A DNA stretch of 29,490 nucleotides. It comes from Streptococcus panodentis (GTDB lineage: Bacteria > Bacillota > Bacilli > Lactobacillales > Streptococcaceae). Below are positions 25,209 through 29,490 of the stretch, piece by piece. The notes beneath the pieces are model-generated. The model was not told the origin of the DNA. It worked only from the letters and a program-made list of their open reading frames with translations, and ran no database searches. The position numbers and the translations under genes are program-made. The stretch lies in assembly GCF_017884005.1 (NCBI RefSeq), contig NZ_QFAY01000015.1, forward strand, positions 40,809 through 70,298, read 5' to 3'. The stretch's first letter is position 1, and each line of letters begins with the position of its first letter.

Positions 25209-26192
25209 TCAGGACAGGATTTTGGTAGTGCCGCCTTCTTCAAAACGAACCGGAATGGCAACCCTTGTCTTTTCCCGCTGCTGCTGACTGATTAAACGCA
25301 GCAGCAAGTCGACAGAAGCCTGAGCGATCAGATCCAAAGACTGGGCGATGGTTGACAGGAGGTAGGATTGATCCTCTGCATTGCGCAGACCGTCAAAACC
25401 GATGATCTGATAGTCCTCCGGAGCGGCCTTGCCCAGCCTGTCCATAACCTTGATAACCCGAAGCGCCATGAAATCATTGACCGTAAAGATCCCATCTATC
25501 TGAGGATGAAGCCGCAAAAAGCTTTCAATCTGTTCTTCAGGATTGACCAAGGGTTCTTCCATATCCAGCTCAAGCACAGCGCAAGCCTCCGCCTCTGCCT
25601 GAGCAGTGAACCCCAGCTTTCTCTGCTTGGTCTCATTTTCGTGAATATTAGTCCCGCCGATATAGGCCAGCTGCCGGGCCCCCCGCTTCAGCAATTCCTG
25701 AGCCGCCAGCTGTCCGCCTAGGAAATTTTCCGATGTCACATAAGACACATTCTCTGAGAAATGGCGGTCAAAGCTGACAAAGGGAAGGCTGGACGAAACA
25801 TACTTATCAATGTCCGAATAGGTAATGGCAATAATACCGTCTACCTTATTTTTCTCCAGCATTTCGATGTACTCGATTTCATTGGCCGCATCCCCATCAG
25901 CATTGCAGATAAAGAGCTTATAGTGATTTTTCAGAAGCTCCTTTTCCACATGATAGGCAAATTCCGAAAAGAAAGGATGCCAAATAGTCGGAATAATCAA
26001 GGCCACGATATTGCTGCGGTTTGTTTTCAGGCCTCTTGCATATTCATCAGGGGAATAATCCAGACGCGCGATCGCCTCTTGAACCTTTTGATAGGTCGAA
26101 TCCTTGACGCGGTAGCCATTGACCACCCGTGAGACCGTTCCCAGCCCCACACCAGCTAATTCTGCCACATCTTTCATGGTTGCTTTCACCAA
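25209..26192 (-). CDS. LacI/GalR-family regulator of the msm-type operon
   Basis: This 327-residue regulator has the N-terminal HTH (MKDVAELAGVGLGTVSRVVNG) followed by the hinge and a sugar-binding effector domain. It ends about 27 bp before the msmE promoter -35 and the operators, so it most likely represses the operon until its sugar ligand binds. Start choice: the open frame reaches 26243, but the HTH begins late. GGAGG (26202-26206) lies 9 nt before a TTG at 26192, 12 nt before GTG 26189 and 24 nt before ATG 26177. TTG 26192 gives MVKATMKDVAELAG, the usual family N-terminus, so it was chosen; GTG 26189 is also possible. Confidence 0.9.
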   Translation of the reverse strand: MVKATMKDVAELAGVGLGTVSRVVNGYRVKDSTYQKVQEAIARLDYSPDEYARGLKTNRSNIVALIIPTIWHPFFSEFAYHVEKELLKNHYKLFICNADGDAANEIEYIEMLEKNKVDGIIAITYSDIDKYVSSSLPFVSFDRHFSENVSYVTSENFLGGQLAAQELLKRGARQLAYIGGTNIHENETKQRKLGFTAQAEAEACAVLELDMEEPLVNPEEQIESFLRLHPQIDGIFTVNDFMALRVIKVMDRLGKAAPEDYQIIGFDGLRNAEDQSYLLSTIAQSLDLIAQASVDLLLRLISQQQREKTRVAIPVRFEEGGTTKILS

Positions 26193-26275
26193 TACCTGAT
26201 ACCTCCTTCCACAAGATACGAGGATGCCAGCAGCGCTGAGCAAAAATAGAAAAACTGACAGAGAAGCTGAAGCTT

Positions 26276-26380
26276 CTAAAACATTTTATCCTTTTTGCCA
26301 AGAGCTAAGCCCACGTTCCATTCACAAGGGAGAAAAACCCTGCGGGAAGCAGGCGCAGGCCGGACTCGTTTCTGCACCAT
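26276..26380 (-). CDS. Possible leader ORF upstream of the LacI gene
   Basis: A 34-codon frame (ATG 26380, TAG 26276-26278) lies in the leader between the LacI promoter and its start. AAAGG lies about 7 nt before the ATG. It is rich in Arg and Pro codons (CGA, CGG, CGC, AGG). It overlaps a terminator-like hairpin at 26333-26353. No homologue is recognised and it may be chance. Confidence 0.3.
   Translation of the reverse strand: MVQKRVRPAPASRRVFLPCEWNVGLALGKKDKMF
26333..26353 (-). terminator. Candidate attenuator hairpin in the LacI leader
   Basis: On the reverse strand CCTGC-TTCCC-GCAGG is followed by GTTTTT. An alternative pairing, GGCGGCAGG (about 26382-26390) with CCTGCGCC (about 26351-26358), would disrupt it. 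This is an inference from base pairing only. Confidence 0.4.
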
Positions 26381-26409
26381 CCTGCCGCCTTTCTTCTCCC
26401 TGTTTTTTC

Positions 26410-26438
26410 ATATTAACATGCAACCGCTTTAAAAACAA
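26410..26438 (-). promoter_or_regulatory. Promoter of the LacI-family regulator, with cre-like spacer
   Basis: TTGTTT (26433-26438) and TAATAT (26410-26415), with TGT before it, are 17 bp apart on the reverse strand. The spacer (26419-26432) reads TTAAAGCGGTTGCA, a 12 of 14 match to the cre consensus. It lies just downstream of nnrD. Confidence 0.65.
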
Positions 26439-26455
26439 GCCTTTTCCTAAAAAAT

Positions 26456-27316
26456 TCATGAAAAATCTGTCTTTTCCTCGCACAGCAGCTTCATCCACCG
26501 CGGAATTTCCCGACTGATGTCTGTCGGCAGAACCACATAAGCTTCTCGGGACAATGCATCTGCAATGACGGAATGCAGGAGAGTTGCGGCAGCAACCCGG
26601 TCCAGCAGACTCTGCTCCTTGAATTGACCAGCAAAAGCAGCAATCATACCAGCCAAGGTATCCCCCATGCCGCCGGTCGCCTGATAAGGACCGCCGGCTG
26701 TCAGCTGCCAGCTTTCGCTGCTGCCGCTTTGATAAATTGCTGTCCCATGCTTTTTTTGGACAAGGATTGTCCCCAAAGGAAAGGCATTGACAGCAGCCCG
26801 ATTAGCAGCCTCTGTCTGCTCAGCAACAGGCAGACCGCTCAGGCGCTCCCACTCTTTCTGATGCGGTGTAAAGATAGCCTGGGCTTTAAGAAAGGACAGA
26901 GCTGCCTGGCTGAAAAGAGAGATAGCCCCGCCATCTACAATCAAAACCTGATCTTCTCCTGCTTCCTGCAAAAGCTTGCTTAAAAGAGCCTTTTCAAAGT
27001 CCCCCTCTGCCAGACCCGGACCGATTAAGACAACATCCGCTCTGGCCATCTGCTCAAACAGCCGGTCAGTCTCCCGCAGATCAAAGGCCATGGCTTCTGG
27101 CAGACGGCTGTGCAGAGCAGCGATGTTTTCTCGATCCGTCGCCGCCGTAACCAGACCCGCTCCGCTCCTGACTGCCGCCAGGGCCGCCATGATGATGGCT
27201 CCGCCGTAAGGGTAAGTCCCGCCGATTAACAGCAGCCGGCCGTAATCCCCCTTGTGGCTGTTCAGAGGACGCGATGTGATGACTTTTTGCAGCAATTCTT
27301 GGCCAATCTGTTTCAT
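26456..27316 (-). CDS. nnrD: ADP-dependent NAD(P)H-hydrate dehydratase
   Basis: This 286-residue ribokinase-like enzyme has the YjeF C-terminal/YxkO signatures: HKGDYGRLLLIGG (about residues 23-35), AAVRSGAGLVT, IGPGL, and the ATP-site GGMGDTLAG near residue 210. It repairs damaged cofactor by dehydrating the S-form of NAD(P)HX using ADP. ATG 27316 (the third codon of the longest frame) was chosen because AAAAGGAG lies 7 nt before it, while ATG 27322 would be only 1 nt from it. No separate epimerase gene is in view. Confidence 0.93.
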   Translation of the reverse strand: MKQIGQELLQKVITSRPLNSHKGDYGRLLLIGGTYPYGGAIIMAALAAVRSGAGLVTAATDRENIAALHSRLPEAMAFDLRETDRLFEQMARADVVLIGPGLAEGDFEKALLSKLLQEAGEDQVLIVDGGAISLFSQAALSFLKAQAIFTPHQKEWERLSGLPVAEQTEAANRAAVNAFPLGTILVQKKHGTAIYQSGSSESWQLTAGGPYQATGGMGDTLAGMIAAFAGQFKEQSLLDRVAAATLLHSVIADALSREAYVVLPTDISREIPRWMKLLCEEKTDFS

Positions 27317-27335
27317 ATCCATTCTCCTTTTCCCT

Positions 27336-27344
27336 ATTTTATCA
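27336..27344 (-). promoter_or_regulatory. nnrD promoter (extended -10)
   Basis: TGATAAAAT on the reverse strand is an extended -10 (TAAAAT at 27336-27341), 20 nt before the start. The -35 is weak. Confidence 0.45.
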
Positions 27345-27445
27345 TATTTTTAGCTCAGCCTGAAAATAAAAAAGCAGGCTTTCTTCAGAGAAGAAATTCC
27401 CTAATCTGCCAAAGAACAAAGTTTTTTTGTGAAAGGAACATCTTA

Positions 27446-27475
27446 AAAACAGCCAGAGGATCTGCTGACTGTTTT
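27446..27475 (-). terminator. Intrinsic terminator after the folD-HAD pair
   Basis: AAAACAGTCAG (27465-27475 read in reverse) pairs with CTGGCTGTTTT (27446-27456), with one G-U pair and an 8-nt loop. The descending arm ends in a T run. Confidence 0.8.
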
Positions 27476-27480
27476 CATTC

Positions 27481-28254
27481 TTATTTTCCCTTAAAATCCA
27501 GAAAAGCCTGACGGATAGCTGCAGCCAAAGCGTAGATGAAATCGCCTTTTAGGGCCACCTGATCATCAGCATAAGCTTTCAAAGCCGGGAAATCGCCGAC
27601 CTGAACCGCATAGAGGGAGTTCTTAAACATCTCAATGTCATTCTGGTCATTGCCAAAGGCCACATAGTTTTCTCCACAGAGTTCCTGAATGGTTGAGGCC
27701 TTGTGGGTGTCAGCCGGATTGATATAAAAACACTGCTCGTGTTCATGGTAGTCGACAGTCAAATCAGACAGATTTTCAAACTGAGCCTGCAAATCTTCCA
27801 CTAGCTGCTCATGATTTCCCATATAGATGACGATTTTTATGGGATGCTGGAGTTCCGCTAAGTCCAGCTGCTTGGCTCGGCCAAGCGGATCTACACTGGC
27901 AATAAAAGGAATTTTCTCCAAAATCTGACCGCTATAATTAAAAGTATTATCTACGAAAAAAGGCAGATTATAGGTCCGACAGAAGTCCAGCACGGCCTGA
28001 TAGCTAGCTGGATTCAGCTGCCGCTCAAAGATCAGCTGCCCGCCTTGGTAAGCCAAACCGCCATTGAGGCCAATAACTAACTGCTGGCTGAGTTCCGAGC
28101 CCAAAAGTCCCAGACAGTCCCGGTAGGATCTGGCTGAAGCAAAAACAACCTCATGTCCGTAATGGGGAGCAGTCAGTAGAACCTGCTTGAGCTCCTCGTC
28201 AATCGTCATATAATCAAAGCACAGGGTGCCATCCAAATCAAAGACAAATTTCAT
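27481..28254 (-). CDS. Cof-type HAD-superfamily phosphatase
   Basis: The 257-residue protein has HAD motif I DLDGT (residues 6-10, nucleophile Asp6), motif II SAR, motif III Lys in PIKIVIY, and motif IV GNDQND near residue 205. A cap domain lies in the middle, as in the Cof/IIB subclass. Such enzymes dephosphorylate sugar phosphates or flavin intermediates; the substrate is unknown. Its ATG overlaps the folD stop (ATGA), so it is co-translated with folD. Confidence 0.9.
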   Translation of the reverse strand: MKFVFDLDGTLCFDYMTIDEELKQVLLTAPHYGHEVVFASARSYRDCLGLLGSELSQQLVIGLNGGLAYQGGQLIFERQLNPASYQAVLDFCRTYNLPFFVDNTFNYSGQILEKIPFIASVDPLGRAKQLDLAELQHPIKIVIYMGNHEQLVEDLQAQFENLSDLTVDYHEHEQCFYINPADTHKASTIQELCGENYVAFGNDQNDIEMFKNSLYAVQVGDFPALKAYADDQVALKGDFIYALAAAIRQAFLDFKGK

Positions 28255-29105
28255 TTTTTAAGACTCCGTTTAAAAGCTTGATAGGTCTGCTCCATCAGCA
28301 TAGTGATGGTCATCGGGCCCACTCCCTTAGGTACCGGCGTAATCAGGCTGGCAATCTCAGCAACCTCATCAAATTTGACATCGCCGATCAGCCGGCCGTT
28401 TTCATCCCGGTTCATGCCCACATCAATGACGACTGCCCCTTCTTTGACAAATTCCCTGGACACAAAATGGCCGCGGCCGATGGCTACAATCAAAATATCC
28501 GCTTTCTTAGCGATTTCCGCCAAATGGTGGGTGCGGGAATGGGTCAGGGTTACCGTAGCATTCTTGGCTAAGAGCAGCTGGGCCATGGGCTTGCCGACAA
28601 TATTGCTGCGGCCGATGACAACCGCTCTTTTGCCTTCCAGCTCCACATTGTACTCATGAAACATTTCCATGATGCCGGCCGGAGTCGAGGGAACCATGAC
28701 CGGATGGCCGGACCAAAGCCGGCCCATATTCATAGGGTGGAAACCGTCCACATCCTTATCTGGATTGATAGCTGCCAGTACGGCCTCCTCATCAATATGA
28801 GCTGGCAGAGGCAGCTGGACTAAAATACCATGCCAGTCAGGATTTTGATTGTAGGTCTCAATCAAGGCCAGCAGTTCTTCCTGACCAGTCGCTTCCGGCA
28901 GGCGGTCTACCTTGCTTCTGAAACCGACGGCCAGAGCCGAACGCTCTTTATTTCTCACATATATCTGGCTGGCGGGGTCATTGCCCACTACCAGTACCGC
29001 CAATCCGGGCACCCGTCCCGTTTCTTCTTTCAGCTTTGCTGTTTTCTCAGCCAATCTTGCCTGCAGCTTGTCTGCTAAACCTCTGCCATCGATAATCTGC
29101 GCCAT
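28251..29105 (-). CDS. folD: FolD: methylenetetrahydrofolate dehydrogenase / cyclohydrolase
   Basis: This 284-residue bifunctional folate enzyme carries the YVRNK catalytic Lys region (about residues 50-54), [15 protein letters not shown], the NADP-binding GRSNIVGKP and GVGPMT. It interconverts 5,10-methylene-, methenyl- and 10-formyl-tetrahydrofolate for purine and fMet synthesis. ATG 29105 ([12 protein letters not shown]) is the normal family start. An in-frame ATG at 29117 adds MRKK and cannot be excluded. The ribosome-binding site is weak in either case. It overlaps the HAD gene by 4 bp. Confidence 0.95.
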   Translation of the reverse strand: MAQIIDGRGLADKLQARLAEKTAKLKEETGRVPGLAVLVVGNDPASQIYVRNKERSALAVGFRSKVDRLPEATGQEELLALIETYNQNPDWHGILVQLPLPAHIDEEAVLAAINPDKDVDGFHPMNMGRLWSGHPVMVPSTPAGIMEMFHEYNVELEGKRAVVIGRSNIVGKPMAQLLLAKNATVTLTHSRTHHLAEIAKKADILIVAIGRGHFVSREFVKEGAVVIDVGMNRDENGRLIGDVKFDEVAEIASLITPVPKGVGPMTITMLMEQTYQAFKRSLKK

Positions 29106-29138
29106 TTTTTTTCTCATTTCTTTTTCATTATCTTTTTT

Positions 29139-29147
29139 ATTATAACA
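29139..29147 (-). promoter_or_regulatory. folD promoter (extended -10)
   Basis: TGTTATAAT on the reverse strand, with TATAAT at 29139-29144, lies 34 nt before the start. No clear -35. Confidence 0.65.
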
Positions 29148-29310
29148 AAAAACTGTCCCCGTCTGCTATACCTTTTTCTTATATGAGGTTATAAGAGAAA
29201 CGATGATTTTTGCTGGATAAGCGCTTCTTTTTAGTCAATCTAGGCAACATGCAGCAGAAAGACTGGATATAGACAAAAAATTTTAACGGCGGGTGACGAA
29301 AAAAACTTTA

Positions 29311-29373
29311 TACTCTTGGAAAAATGCTGCAAACTGCGGCTGGCTTTCTGATTTGCTGATGAGCATCATTGAG
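29311..29373 (+). repeat. Shortened TACTCTT-type repeat
   Basis: Ends TACTCTTGGAAAAATGCTGC and TTTGCTGATGAGCATCATTGAG align with the ends of 18369-18500, but the middle is about 70 bp shorter. Confidence 0.55.
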
Positions 29374-29436
29374 GATGAAACAGTAAAACCAGTCCTGAAG
29401 CCAAGTTCTAAAAAGAGGCTGGGACAAAAAGGCTTC

Positions 29437-29468
29437 AAAAAAAGCAACGACTAGAAAACAGCCGTTGC
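29437..29468 (-). terminator. Candidate terminator for a gene beyond the right edge
   Basis: On the reverse strand GCAACG-(13 nt)-CGTTGC is followed by seven T. It would end a leftward transcript coming from outside the window. Confidence 0.7.
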
Positions 29469-29490
29469 CTTTTGCTTTAAAGAGATAGTC

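Larger units (their letters stand above)
29148..29490. other. Gap upstream of folD: repeat fragment, tag and terminator
   Basis: No gene seen. 29311-29373 is a shortened TACTCTT-type repeat related to 18369-18505. A GAGGCTGGGACAAAA tag, like the start of the three-hairpin repeat, begins at 29415. A terminator-like hairpin sits near the window end. Confidence 0.65.

Noticed and set aside
27380..27396. TTTCTTC-AGA-GAAGAAA hairpin upstream of nnrD
   Set aside because: Perfect but AT-rich stem, and the T run starts six bases after it on the reverse strand; too weak to call a terminator with the stronger one at 27446-27475 upstream.

Overview
The window looks like chromosome of an oral-type Streptococcus. 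The HU, ArgR, FolD, DegV, malolactic and msm-type proteins are all of streptococcal character, most promoters carry an extended -10 (TGnTATAAT-like), ribosome-binding sites are strong AGGAGG types, and intergenic gaps hold streptococcal small repeats. The species is not resolvable by eye. G+C looks high for the genus. No tRNA, rRNA, CRISPR array, prophage or intact insertion sequence was seen.

Layout. (1) 1-1810 (-): the N-terminal 603 residues of a secreted surface adhesin with a pilin-type isopeptide domain and at least two SHIRT repeats, cut by the window edge. (2) 2223-3541 (-): HU protein and a DegV/FakB fatty-acid-binding protein. (3) 3826-7682 (+): a four-gene siderophore-type iron ABC operon (two permeases, ATPase, lipoprotein), promoter to terminator. 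(4) 7683-9041: a decayed, repeat-bearing gap and a PPP-family metallophosphatase (-). (5) 9187-14529 (-): a compact housekeeping operon xseA-xseB-ispA-tlyA-argR-recN with overlapping genes. (6) 14660-18342: mleR (-) divergent from mleS-mleP (+), the malolactic fermentation locus. (7) 18344-18982: a gap made largely of small repeats. (8) 18983-26438 (-): a LacI regulator followed by a complete ABC oligosaccharide locus, binding lipoprotein - permease - permease - GH32 fructosidase - MsmK ATPase. The gene order matches the fructo-oligosaccharide (msmR-msmEFG-bfrA-msmK) operon described in Lactobacillus acidophilus. (9) 26456-29144 (-): NAD(P)HX dehydratase, and folD with a HAD phosphatase.

How the genes work together. 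The LacI-msm cluster should import sucrose-like or fructo-oligosaccharides and hydrolyse them in the cytoplasm. Its control region shows two identical GAAACGTTTC operators downstream of a consensus promoter and a CcpA-type cre inside the promoter spacer, so specific induction plus glucose repression is predicted. The mle genes decarboxylate malate to lactate and import malate, supporting acid tolerance. The iron operon supplies ferric-siderophore uptake.

Most unusual signals: a family of about 80-bp intergenic elements with three conserved small hairpins (four copies); two MITE-like elements whose inner ends lie at the stop codons of msmE and msmK, one of them splitting the msm operon; and, upstream of the LacI gene, a possible 34-codon leader ORF overlapping a terminator-like hairpin that could form an attenuator. 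All are sequence-based inferences needing computation or experiment.
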